Shown piece after piece: positions 7,866 through 15,632 of a stretch of 17,288 bases of DNA (position 1 is the first letter of the stretch; the number at the start of each line of letters is the position of its first letter). Position numbers and translations under genes: made by a program. A model generated the notes under the pieces. It saw only the letters and a program-made list of their open reading frames with translations, made no database searches and was not told where the DNA came from. The stretch is from Syntrophaceae bacterium UBA1163 (GTDB taxonomy: Bacteria; Desulfobacterota; BSN033; UBA1163), in contig DBZJ01000047.1 in assembly GCA_002311635.1 (NCBI GenBank), positions 9,835-27,122 on the forward strand, read 5' to 3'.

Positions 7866-9119
7866 ATGATAAACGAATCGATTTCATACCCGCGTTTTAG
7901 ATGGGTAGTACTGATTGCAGCATGCCTGGGTTTGGCCGCGATGCAGATCGACATCATCGCCTACGCTCCATTGCTGGGCGACATTGCAAAAGACCTGAGA
8001 GTGGACATGGGGGTGGCGACAAATTTGATGGCTGTATTCCTGTTCACCACCTCCATTGCGTTTCTTGTGGGAGGATTCCTCTGCGACCGGTATGGCATCA
8101 TGTTTGTAATCATTCTGGGTCTCCTGTGCGCGTCCATCCCGGCGACGTCCATGCCATGGATTGGGACTTCCTATAGGACCGTGCTCTGGGCCCGGATCAT
8201 TCAAGGGTTTTCCGTTGGGTTCCTCCTGTGCACGATGGCGCCGATCGTCGCGGTATGGTTTCCGCTTCCGGAGAAAGGGCTGGCAAGCGGCCTGATGAGC
8301 GGCTCGGTTTCACTCGGTTCAGCCGTCGGTGTTTTGGCAGCCCCGGCAGTGTTTCTTGCCTCGAGGAACTGGCAACACACGGCGGCATGGCTGTCCCTGC
8401 TCGGCTGGCTCGGGTTGCCGTTAGCGCTCGGCTGCAGGCATACGTCTCGCACTTTCGAGGCTCAATCGCAGTCCCGTGTGGCGTCAAGCACGGAGGGAAC
8501 CGCCTTCAAGCAGGCCCTGTCTGTGCCAAGCACGTGGATCGGTGTTCTTGTAGCATTCTTCAGCACATGGTGCCTGCAAACCTTTTGGAACCTGACTCCC
8601 ACCTATTTTGCGATTGATAAGCCAGTAGGGGTCGGTTTCGGGCCGATGATGTCCGGGAAGCTCATGCTGGCTGTCATGGTCGCTGGAATGGCTGGGCCGG
8701 TGATCGGAGGTGCAATTCAGGACAAGTTTTTTCGCGGAAATTCCAAGCCGATTCTGCTGATTGGTTTTATTCTGTCCGGCCTCTTCACTTATGCAATCCT
8801 CTCGCCCGTTGTATACACGAATAAGCTGGTTCTTGTGGTGTGCCTGATACTGGCAGGATCAGGAGTGGCGTTTCTATACCCTGCCCTCGTCGTCATCATC
8901 TCCGGGTTCTATCCAATCCATATTGTGGGTAAAATGGTTGGACTCTGGATGGCCTTAGGAGCCTTTGGAGGCGCCCTGGGCTGCCTTGTGGGCGGCTTGG
9001 CCATTGCCAAATTTGGAAATTACAATGCAGCCATCACACAGATCGCCTTAGCCGCCGCGATTGGATTTATCTTTGCTCTTTTCTTGGCAAGGCCAAAGCG
9101 CTGGGCGTTCAGTGGCTGA
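7866..9119 (+). CDS. MFS transporter, probable organic anion carrier
   Basis: 417 residues, very hydrophobic, consistent with 12 transmembrane helices in two six-helix halves. The MFS motif A between helices 2 and 3 is GGFLCDRYGIM (Asp74-Arg75), and a degenerate second copy, GGAIQDKFF, marks the C-terminal half. A positively charged loop (RHTSRTFEAQSQSR) lies between the halves. The general look is that of the cyanate-permease/oxalate-formate antiporter type carriers that move organic acids across the inner membrane. The Shine-Dalgarno is weak (AGGTGAT), so translation may be modest. It sits between the redox genes and the BKACE gene, so uptake of the pathway substrate or export of an acid product is the likely role. 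Specificity cannot be read from the sequence. Confidence 0.82.
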   Translation: MINESISYPRFRWVVLIAACLGLAAMQIDIIAYAPLLGDIAKDLRVDMGVATNLMAVFLFTTSIAFLVGGFLCDRYGIMFVIILGLLCASIPATSMPWIGTSYRTVLWARIIQGFSVGFLLCTMAPIVAVWFPLPEKGLASGLMSGSVSLGSAVGVLAAPAVFLASRNWQHTAAWLSLLGWLGLPLALGCRHTSRTFEAQSQSRVASSTEGTAFKQALSVPSTWIGVLVAFFSTWCLQTFWNLTPTYFAIDKPVGVGFGPMMSGKLMLAVMVAGMAGPVIGGAIQDKFFRGNSKPILLIGFILSGLFTYAILSPVVYTNKLVLVVCLILAGSGVAFLYPALVVIISGFYPIHIVGKMVGLWMALGAFGGALGCLVGGLAIAKFGNYNAAITQIALAAAIGFIFALFLARPKRWAFSG

Positions 9120-9181
9120 GTTTAAAATGACTCCATTGAGAACGGGCTGTAGAGTTTAGAAAAGAAACGGAGCGAACAAAG

Positions 9182-10117
9182 GTGGAAAAACTCATTATCA
9201 CTGCTGCCTTGACGGGTAATATTACCCTACCGACGCAAACGCCTTATTTGCCTCTCACCCCTCAGCAGATCATCGATGACGCTGTGCGAGCGGCGAACGC
9301 GGGCGCTGCCTCCGTGCATATTCACGGGCGGGACCCGAAGACTGCCAGACCGACGACGGACCCGGCAGTGTACAGGGAAATCGCGGCCGGGATTAAGGCC
9401 AGGAGCAACGTCATTGTGTGTATCACCACTGGCGGAACAGCAACGATGACCCCCGAAGAGAGAGCCCAGGTGGTCCCTGCCCTCAAGCCGGAGCTGGCAA
9501 CGTTTAACATGGGGTCGATCAATTTCTCAATCCACCCCATCGCCGACCGTTATCAGGATAAGGACTACAAATATTCGTGGGAAAAGGAATTTGCTGTGGG
9601 CACCAAGGACTTCATCTTTAGAAATACATTTGGCGATATCGAGAAACTGATGCAGATGATGAAGGATAATAGCACCAAGCCCGAGTTTGAGTTGTATGAC
9701 GTTGGCCATCTCTACAACCTCCATTTCCTTGTCAGAGCGAAGATCATCCACTTCCCGGTTTGGCTACAGTTCGTCACCGGGATTCTGGGCGGGATCGGGG
9801 CCAATGTCGATGAAGTAGTCCACATGAAGCAGACCGCGGATAGGCTATTAGGCTCGGACAACTACGTATGGTCAATCATTGGCGCGGGGTACCCGGCGGA
9901 ATTTAATTTGGCGACCTTGGGCATTATGATGGGGGGACACGCCAGAGTAGGATTTGAGGACAATATATTTATTGAGAGAGGGGTTCTGGCGAAAAGCAAT
10001 GCCGAGCTTGTAGACAAAGTGGTGAGAATCGCTCGGGAGTTGGGAAGAGAAATAGCAACTCCCGACGAAGCCAGAAAAATGCTCGGTTTGAAGGGGAGGG
10101 ATAAAGTCAATTACTAG
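9182..10117 (+). CDS. BKACE family beta-keto acid cleavage enzyme (DUF849)
   Basis: 311 residues. BKACE enzymes use a divalent metal to split a 3-keto acid with acetyl-CoA, giving acetoacetate and a new acyl-CoA. Metal ligands are visible as His46 and His48 in HIHGRDP, with the third ligand probably Glu259 in ARVGFEDN; Arg255 and Asp260 match the catalytic Arg and Asp known from the lysine-pathway enzyme Kce. The PYLPLTP block (21-27) and ELYDVGHLYN are typical of the family. At the position of the Kce substrate-amine glutamate (residue 14) this protein has Ile in GNITLP, so an amino-keto acid is unlikely. The start is GTG, with CGGAG nine bases upstream. In this cluster it would remove a two-carbon unit from a ring-opened or side-chain keto acid. 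Family assignment is strong; the substrate is unknown. Confidence 0.88.
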   Translation: MEKLIITAALTGNITLPTQTPYLPLTPQQIIDDAVRAANAGAASVHIHGRDPKTARPTTDPAVYREIAAGIKARSNVIVCITTGGTATMTPEERAQVVPALKPELATFNMGSINFSIHPIADRYQDKDYKYSWEKEFAVGTKDFIFRNTFGDIEKLMQMMKDNSTKPEFELYDVGHLYNLHFLVRAKIIHFPVWLQFVTGILGGIGANVDEVVHMKQTADRLLGSDNYVWSIIGAGYPAEFNLATLGIMMGGHARVGFEDNIFIERGVLAKSNAELVDKVVRIARELGREIATPDEARKMLGLKGRDKVNY

Positions 10118-10164
10118 GTTAAAGATTACGTGGCCTAAGTGACGACTTTACAGAGGGTAAGGAC

Positions 10165-10224
10165 AGCATCGTTAACGGGATCAAAGGGATATCGGAATAT
10201 CACCCGCCTTTGATCCGTGATGCT
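10165..10224 (+). promoter_or_regulatory. Long structured inverted repeat upstream of the hydratase gene
   Basis: GGATCAAAGG (10178-10187) and CCTTTGATCC (10207-10216) are a perfect 10-bp inverted repeat. Outside it AGCATC (10165-10170) pairs with GATGCT (10219-10224). Inside it GATAT (10188-10192) pairs with ATATC (10197-10201). The three nested stems would make a stable RNA hairpin. No T run follows, so it is not a normal terminator. It lies between the BKACE stop (10117) and the hydratase start (10280). It may be a leader element, an mRNA-stabilising processing site, or a double-stranded DNA site. Confidence 0.5.
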
Positions 10225-10237
10225 ACCCGCTTATTCC

Positions 10238-10256
10238 AAAGGCACCGTGTGCCTTT
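10238..10256 (+). promoter_or_regulatory. Short perfect stem-loop directly before the hydratase Shine-Dalgarno
   Basis: AAAGGCAC (10238-10245) and GTGCCTTT (10249-10256) pair perfectly around CGT. The stem ends just before GAAGGAGG (10262-10269). It ends in only three T residues, so it would be a weak terminator at best. Its position suggests it could influence ribosome access or act together with the larger hairpin just upstream. Confidence 0.4.
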
Positions 10257-10279
10257 CGACTGAAGGAGGTACGGTAGAA

Positions 10280-11482
10280 ATGGCTACTCGTGGCGTTTAC
10301 TCAGAGGAAGAACTGAAGATGTTAGAACAGTGGAAGTTAGACGAACAGAACGTGGGGTGGCTTGGAGATGACCCGATTCCCGAACAGATTACCTATCCCG
10401 TATTCCATCGGGTGGCCACGAGAGACCTCATTCTAAATATGGCAAATGGCATTCAGGACCCTAATCATTTATGGCGTGACGAGAATTACGCCAGAAGAAC
10501 CAGATGGGGGGCGATCATCGCTCCCCCGTATTTTGAGCATTGTATTACCCATATGGGACGGATTCCGCCCAACGTCCCTCCGGCGGTTGGCACGGCCACG
10601 CATGTCGCTGCAGGAATCCACTGGGAGTTCTATAAGCCTATACGTCTGGGCGATTCGTTCAGGGTTTGGTGTGGTCAATCCGCATGCGAAGATAAAACAA
10701 GGAGAGACGGGAAGGGACCACGTATGTTCCTGATCACCCATGAGCTCAAACATTTCAATCAGAAAGATGAAATTGTGTGCACCAGAAGTGATCGGATTTT
10801 GACGATGATCATCCCTCCGGCAGAGAAAGGGAAAGAGCCGGGTTTCATAGAGACGATGTTAAAAATGGAGGAGTATCGATACACTCAGCAAGAGTTGGAT
10901 TTTATCGAGCGCGTCCATGACGAGGAGGTTATACGTGGCGATCAGATACGCTGGTGGGAGGATGTCAACGTAGATGACGAACTCCAGCCGGTGGTTAATG
11001 GCCCGACCACCTTCTGGGATCAGTTGATTGAGATTGCAGGCCTCGGGATTAACGTTCTTGACATGAGACGAGTGCGTAAACTGACGCCGCAGGCAACGGT
11101 GTTGGATCCTGAGACGGGCGTTTGGCACAAGACGATTGAACGCCATCTGGTGGATAAGACGGCCCGGCTGTTAGGCGACCCGCAAGCGATTATGATCGGG
11201 ACGATGATGGAGCACACCTTGGGTCGCTTGATAACGAATTGGATGGGAGACGATGGTTTTTTGAAGATGACGGATTTTCAGAATCGAACCAGCGTTCCCA
11301 TGGGAGATACTGTTTTTGGCAGGGGCAGGGTGATAAAGAAGTACGTTCAGGAGGATGGTGAGCATGTGGTCGTTCTTGCTTGCTGGCTAGAGGGTATACG
11401 AGGGTTTATACACACGATGGGCACGGCGAAGGTAGGCCTCCTGTCAAGAGAAAGCGTTGATAAGGATTTGCAGCGCTATTAG
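10280..11482 (+). CDS. Two-domain MaoC/FAS1-like acyl-CoA hydratase or dehydratase
   Basis: 400 residues. The ATG at 10280 is preferred over an earlier in-frame ATG at 10217 because GAAGGAGG lies about ten bases upstream and the extra N-terminus would overlap the hairpins. The protein has two hotdog domains. The N-terminal one has the hydratase signature DPNH (Asp60, His63) and WGAIIAPP (76-83), as in FAS1-like dehydratase domains. The second begins with the linker block WWEDVNVDDEL (225-235) and NGPTTFWDQ, followed by a more degenerate domain ending in GTAKVGL. Such fused proteins add or remove water across a 2-enoyl-CoA double bond. Only the first domain shows a clear catalytic Asp/His pair, so the second may be structural, as in other double-hotdog enzymes. 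In this cluster it would act on an enoyl-CoA made by the ligases and redox enzymes. Confidence 0.78.
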   Translation: MATRGVYSEEELKMLEQWKLDEQNVGWLGDDPIPEQITYPVFHRVATRDLILNMANGIQDPNHLWRDENYARRTRWGAIIAPPYFEHCITHMGRIPPNVPPAVGTATHVAAGIHWEFYKPIRLGDSFRVWCGQSACEDKTRRDGKGPRMFLITHELKHFNQKDEIVCTRSDRILTMIIPPAEKGKEPGFIETMLKMEEYRYTQQELDFIERVHDEEVIRGDQIRWWEDVNVDDELQPVVNGPTTFWDQLIEIAGLGINVLDMRRVRKLTPQATVLDPETGVWHKTIERHLVDKTARLLGDPQAIMIGTMMEHTLGRLITNWMGDDGFLKMTDFQNRTSVPMGDTVFGRGRVIKKYVQEDGEHVVVLACWLEGIRGFIHTMGTAKVGLLSRESVDKDLQRY

Positions 11483-11558
11483 AAGCAGTCAAAAGTCTGT
11501 GATCACCCGGTGCCAGAAATGTGTCGGGTAAACTTGCGACTCATAGGGAGGAGATAAA

Positions 11559-11771
11559 ATGAGCGAGGTTAAAGTGGGGGATATCGTCAGGATAAAAAAC
11601 CGATCGGACTGGCCTTCACCCCCGGGTTATAACTTGGCTGACTCAGAAGGAAAGGTGACCTCGGTGAACGAGGAAGAGGGATTTGTAACAATTCACTTGG
11701 AAAAAACGGACAGCGGTATCGCAAAAGGAACGACTTTGGTGCTCAGATTAGAGAACGTGAAGAAAGCGTAA
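11559..11771 (+). CDS. Small SH3-like beta-barrel protein of unknown function
   Basis: 70 residues with a strong Shine-Dalgarno (GGGAGGAGAT) right before the ATG, so it is probably expressed. The pattern VKVGDIVRIKN, then EGKVTSV, VTIHLEK and a closing VLRLENV looks like a five-stranded SH3/KOW-type barrel. Small proteins of this shape occur as accessory chains in redox complexes (PsaE, NdhS and the ferredoxin-thioredoxin reductase variable chain bind ferredoxin), and KOW domains bind RNA or ribosomes. There are no cysteines and no signal peptide. It is encoded between the hydratase and the OYE-type reductase, so a role as an accessory subunit of one of these or of the ferredoxin system is possible but unproven. 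Confidence 0.65.
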   Translation: MSEVKVGDIVRIKNRSDWPSPPGYNLADSEGKVTSVNEEEGFVTIHLEKTDSGIAKGTTLVLRLENVKKA

Positions 11772-11894
11772 TTCTAAACGTTGATCGGCGTGCCAATTTC
11801 TGATGGTACGATACCTGAATGTATAGTCGCAGTGATGGATGATCCTTGGAAGGCTGTTGAATAAGGTCGACTCGAAGAAAGGGAGGAAAATAGG

Positions 11895-13853
11895 ATGGAT
11901 GCAATGTTTCCAAAGCTGTTCGAGCGTGGGAAGATCGGGCGATTGGAGATTAAGAACCGGGTGGTCAAAGCTCCAACGTATGGCGCTTTGAGTAACATCG
12001 ACGGCTCCGTTACCGACCGCATGATAAGGTATTATGAAGAGGTGGCGCGTGGCGGGACAGGTTTGGTAATTGTCGAGAGTGCCTCGATAGACAATAAGGC
12101 AAGTAAAGCGGCCCCTTGTCAGCTTGGTATCTCCAGCATCGAGCATATTCCTGGGCTTGCTGCCCTGGCGCAAGGAATCTGTGATCAGGGTGCCCGGGCG
12201 GCACTGCAACTCACGCATTTCGGCAGAGACAACTTCCTGGGTATTACGCCCGCAAAGTCTGCTTCACGGATCCCGATGTCGATGGGCGGGTTGGGTCCGT
12301 TTGCGACGTTCGCAGACGAACCGGTGCCGCAAGAGCTTACCATTGAAGAGATCCAGGACATCGTGAAAGCGTTTGGTGACGCGGCTCAGCGGGCACAAAC
12401 TGCCGGTTTTGAAATGGTAGAAGTACACGGGGCTCACGGCGGCTTGGTAACGAACTTTCTCTCACCCGGGACGAATAGGCGGAACGACATGTACGGGGGT
12501 TCCTTGCAGAACCGGATGAGATTTTTGGTGGAAGTCGTTCGGTCCATCCGGAAAAAGGTGGGACCGGACTTCCCGATCGGAGTGAGATTGAGCGGGAACG
12601 ATTATGAGCCAAACGGCGTCGTGATTGAGGACACCGTGGAAGTCGCAAAGGTGCTTGAAAGTATCGGTGTCGATATCATCCATGTATCCGGTGGCAGTCA
12701 TATCCGAGGGAACCACCTCGCCAGCCCAATGAGTGTTCCGGCCGGTCACCATATTCGTGAAGTGGAGGCGGTCAAGAGGGTAGTCCACATTCCCGTGATT
12801 GCCTCAGGCTCGATCACGACGCCCCAGTTAGCGGAGGAAATCCTGGAAAGTGGTAAAGCCGATTTTATCGCTTTGGCGAGGCCTCTCTTTGCTGATCCAT
12901 ACTGGCCACAAAAGGCGAGAGAAGGAAGACCCGAGGATATAACACCCTGCATCCGTTGTAATGACGGTTGTCAGGATAGATCAAATCTGAGGTATCGACC
13001 TACCCAATGTACAGTGAATGTGGCCTTGAATAAAGGGGATACCCTTGCCATTACTCCGGCGGACCGACAGAGGAATGTGGCAGTGGTGGGCGGCGGGCCC
13101 GGCGGAATGGAGGCTGCCAGAGTCTGCGCACTGCGCGGCCATAAGGTGACCCTCTATGAGAAGCGGAGCTTAGGTGGCGCATTGATCGATGCTTCAGCCC
13201 CCGAATTTAAGGCAGACCTCAAACGACTGATAGACTACTATGTGACGCAGTTGAAGAAACTTAAGGTTGAAGTGATCCAGAAAGAGGCAACGGTAGATAC
13301 GTTCAAAAAAGGAAACGTTGACGCGGTCATCGTCGCTGTCGGGGGAACACCGCTCATCCCCGACGTTCCTGGTATTGACAGGCCGATAGTCGTCACCGCC
13401 ATGGATGTACTCCGCAAGAAGTCCCCTGTCGGTCAGAAAGTACTCGTTGTGGGCGGAAATATGGTGGGGACGGAAGTAGGGCTGTGGCTGGCTGAACAGG
13501 GCAAAGAGGTTATTTTCGTCGAGATGCTCGACGAGTTCATGGCAAATGTTGGGATCTTTGATCAACTTGAGTATCACGAGAGATTGGCCAAGCAGAAGGT
13601 TGCCATCCATACGGGTAAACGGCTGGAGAGTGTGATTGACAAAGGGGCAATCGTCGTTGACAAGTTCGGCAGAAGACAGGAAATGATGGCAGACAACATC
13701 GTGCTTGCCGTGGGTTTCATCCCCCTGACCAGTCTCAGAGAAAAACTCGAAAAGGAAAAAGGCTTTGAGGTTTATGCGATAGGAGATTGTGTGAGCCCAC
13801 GCAGGATTTTCGATGCCATACACGAAGCGTACCTGACCGCTCGAAAGCTCTGA
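11895..13853 (+). CDS. OYE-type 2-enoate/2,4-dienoyl-CoA reductase-like Fe-S flavoprotein
   Basis: 652 residues in the three-part plan of 2,4-dienoyl-CoA reductase (FadH) and 2-enoate reductase. First is an FMN-binding TIM barrel (about 1-340) with GRLEIKNRVVKAP, LQLTHFGR and FLSPGTNRRND. Then come the [4Fe-4S] cysteines Cys352, 355, 359 and 372. Last are an FAD domain with GGGPGG (399-404) and a pyridine-nucleotide domain with GGNMVG (520-525), ending in YAIGDC. Electrons would pass from NAD(P)H through FAD and the cluster to FMN, reducing an activated C=C bond in the cytoplasm. The substrate-binding histidines are present as VHGAH (His178, His181), but the tyrosine that normally follows (HGYL) is Gly183. 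That tyrosine is the usual proton donor, so the chemistry or substrate may differ. GGGAGG precedes the ATG. Confidence 0.85.
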   Translation: MDAMFPKLFERGKIGRLEIKNRVVKAPTYGALSNIDGSVTDRMIRYYEEVARGGTGLVIVESASIDNKASKAAPCQLGISSIEHIPGLAALAQGICDQGARAALQLTHFGRDNFLGITPAKSASRIPMSMGGLGPFATFADEPVPQELTIEEIQDIVKAFGDAAQRAQTAGFEMVEVHGAHGGLVTNFLSPGTNRRNDMYGGSLQNRMRFLVEVVRSIRKKVGPDFPIGVRLSGNDYEPNGVVIEDTVEVAKVLESIGVDIIHVSGGSHIRGNHLASPMSVPAGHHIREVEAVKRVVHIPVIASGSITTPQLAEEILESGKADFIALARPLFADPYWPQKAREGRPEDITPCIRCNDGCQDRSNLRYRPTQCTVNVALNKGDTLAITPADRQRNVAVVGGGPGGMEAARVCALRGHKVTLYEKRSLGGALIDASAPEFKADLKRLIDYYVTQLKKLKVEVIQKEATVDTFKKGNVDAVIVAVGGTPLIPDVPGIDRPIVVTAMDVLRKKSPVGQKVLVVGGNMVGTEVGLWLAEQGKEVIFVEMLDEFMANVGIFDQLEYHERLAKQKVAIHTGKRLESVIDKGAIVVDKFGRRQEMMADNIVLAVGFIPLTSLREKLEKEKGFEVYAIGDCVSPRRIFDAIHEAYLTARKL

Positions 13854-13899
13854 TTTCTTGAGGTGCCACAGGATAGGGTTCATAAGGAGGCAGTCAAAC

Positions 13900-15468
13900 A
13901 TGCAAGGGTTTCAGACGATTAAAGAAATATTGCTGTGGCTGGAGAAATGTTTCGGGAACAAAATGGGCATCGTGGATTACCCTGGAGGGAAGCGGTGGAC
14001 TTTCCGGGAGTTGAATGATTACTCCAGGAGAATCTGCGCCAGTTACAAGAACGATGGGTCGGTTGAAAAAGGAGATAGGATCAGCTGGTTATCGCTGACG
14101 CCGTCGACTGACGTGATTGCCTTAAGCTTCGGTGCCAGAAAGATGGGGGCCGTACCCGTGCTCATAAACGCAAGAGCAAGTTTGGAGTTTATCGCCTGGA
14201 TGATCAATCATGTCGGGGCAAAGAGCCTCGCCTACAGCAGTGAATGCGTGGATATCGTCAGGAGCGTGCGGGAAATGGGTATTCCCAGCGTCCGGGAATA
14301 TATCGCGTTAAAGGAGCGAGGCGATTTTCCAGGAGAGCTCACGATCGATGAGTTATACGACCAATATAAAGCCGCGGAGGAACCTGGCGTACAGATTACG
14401 GAGGATGATGATTGCTTAGTTTGCTATACTTCCGGAACGACGGGCAGGCCGAAACCAGTGTTGCACAAGGAAAGAGAGTGGTCGTGGACGAATATGATCG
14501 CAGCATACCAATTTGGTTTATACTTTGATGATATCGTTCTCAATGCCACGGCTCCCGGCTTCATCGGTTGGGCTCATGCGACTTGTCGCTGTCTACGTAC
14601 TGCCGCCAAACAGTGTTGTCTTCGATTTGTGCCTGCCACCTATCTTCAGGCCGTCGACGATGAGAAACCAACCCATGGTTCTCTTTCACCGACCCTGGTC
14701 AGAATGCTATATCGCGATTATCAAGAGCATCACGGAAAATTAAGATTAGATTCGTTGCGTACCGCACTTGTTTCGGGAGAGCCAGTTACTGAGGACATCA
14801 TTGCGAAGATTAAGGAAATGTTCCCCAATCTGGTATCCATGGGCTCCCTCGGGGCAACGGAAGCGATCAGCATGACGACGGGCCCCCAGAATGCTTATTT
14901 GAGGACGCATTTGGATACGGTCGGGAAGCCAGTGCCGGGGATGATCGCAGAGCTTCGCGATACGGAAACCGGAGAGATGATCGCCGAGCCAGACAAGCCC
15001 GGGGAGCTATACGTGAGAGGTCCAGGCGTTGCGAGTGGTATTTGGAACGATCCAGAGGCAACTGAGAAAAGTTTTCCTGGCGGATGGTGGAAAACGGGTG
15101 ACCTATTAAGCGCAGACAAGAACGGGTACTATTACTTCTCGGGCAGATCGGACTACATGTTCAAAAGCGGTGTGATAAAGGTATATTCCGTGGAAGTGGA
15201 GACGAACCTGAAGACACACCCTGCCGTGCTGGATGCAGTCGTTGTTCCAGTGCCTCACGAAACGTTTGGTTCTGTCCCTTTCGCCCACATACGCAACAAA
15301 GAACCGTTGACGGCGACGGACATGGAGAGCTGGTGGTTGCAACGAGGATTCGCGAGGTATAATCGACCTCGAAAATGGAGTTTCTGGGGAGAAAAGGAAT
15401 TCCCGATGATCACTTCGGTCAAGATAGACAGGAAGAAGCTGCAACAGATGGCGACGGAGAGCAATTAA
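13900..15468 (+). CDS. AMP-forming acyl/aryl-CoA ligase, copy B
   Basis: 522 residues, the same length as copy A and about 79% identical by hand count (about 111 differences, no gaps). The start at 13900 follows TAAGGAGG (13883-13890); an upstream TTG in frame is rejected because copy A begins with the same MQGFQTIKE. P-loop YTSGTTGRPKP and A10 lysine Lys508 are kept. In the A8 hinge, where copy A has KSGGIKV, this copy has KSGVIKV: Val425 replaces a glycine that is nearly invariant in the superfamily. In acetyl-CoA synthetase, as I recall, a bulky residue there blocks thioester formation but not adenylation. The reading frame is intact, so the gene is either altered in function or recently impaired. 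Differences cluster in the middle of the protein, where the acyl pocket lies, suggesting a different substrate. Confidence 0.83.
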   Translation: MQGFQTIKEILLWLEKCFGNKMGIVDYPGGKRWTFRELNDYSRRICASYKNDGSVEKGDRISWLSLTPSTDVIALSFGARKMGAVPVLINARASLEFIAWMINHVGAKSLAYSSECVDIVRSVREMGIPSVREYIALKERGDFPGELTIDELYDQYKAAEEPGVQITEDDDCLVCYTSGTTGRPKPVLHKEREWSWTNMIAAYQFGLYFDDIVLNATAPGFIGWAHATCRCLRTAAKQCCLRFVPATYLQAVDDEKPTHGSLSPTLVRMLYRDYQEHHGKLRLDSLRTALVSGEPVTEDIIAKIKEMFPNLVSMGSLGATEAISMTTGPQNAYLRTHLDTVGKPVPGMIAELRDTETGEMIAEPDKPGELYVRGPGVASGIWNDPEATEKSFPGGWWKTGDLLSADKNGYYYFSGRSDYMFKSGVIKVYSVEVETNLKTHPAVLDAVVVPVPHETFGSVPFAHIRNKEPLTATDMESWWLQRGFARYNRPRKWSFWGEKEFPMITSVKIDRKKLQQMATESN

Positions 15469-15501
15469 AATTTTGTGACACGGATGCGGCAAAGAGAAGT
15501 C

Positions 15502-15632
15502 ATGGCACATGATATGGCACTTGTATTTGAAGAGGCAGTTGAAACAGTCAAAATGTATCCGGGCGTGAAGCGGAAAAAGACATAGAGCTGTTCATTAAGC
15601 TTTATTTGCGTACGCTGAAGAAACGTTGGTGA
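15502..15632 (+). pseudogene. Possible frameshifted remnant of a small gene
   Basis: A 27-codon frame starts at 15502 (MAHDMALVFEEAVETVKMYP) and stops at 15583-15585. A second, offset frame continues with coding-like content, EKDIELFIKLYLRTLKKRW, to a stop at 15630-15632. Joined by a one-base shift they would make a helical protein tail of about 43 residues. It has no strong Shine-Dalgarno and I do not recognise a family. It lies in the 344-bp gap of module B, where the amidohydrolase and ferredoxin genes have been lost. It may equally be chance. Confidence 0.22.

Noticed and set aside
10217..10279. 21-residue N-terminal extension of the hydratase from an earlier ATG
   Set aside because: The extension runs through the hairpins and lacks a Shine-Dalgarno, while the ATG at 10280 has GAAGGAGG at suitable spacing.
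11781..11864. 27-codon frame after the SH3-like gene starting at TTG and ending in DDPWKAVE
   Set aside because: The codons look protein-like, but there is no ribosome-binding site or known family; a gene remnant cannot be told from chance.
13858..13899. Upstream TTG start for ligase B, adding 14 residues
   Set aside because: The internal ATG at 13900 has TAAGGAGG upstream and the same first residues as ligase A; the TTG frame covers the ribosome-binding site.
13194..13901. 235-codon - strand frame opposite the OYE-type reductase
   Set aside because: The + strand here encodes clear FAD and NAD(P) motifs; the antisense frame has no start signal or recognisable domain.
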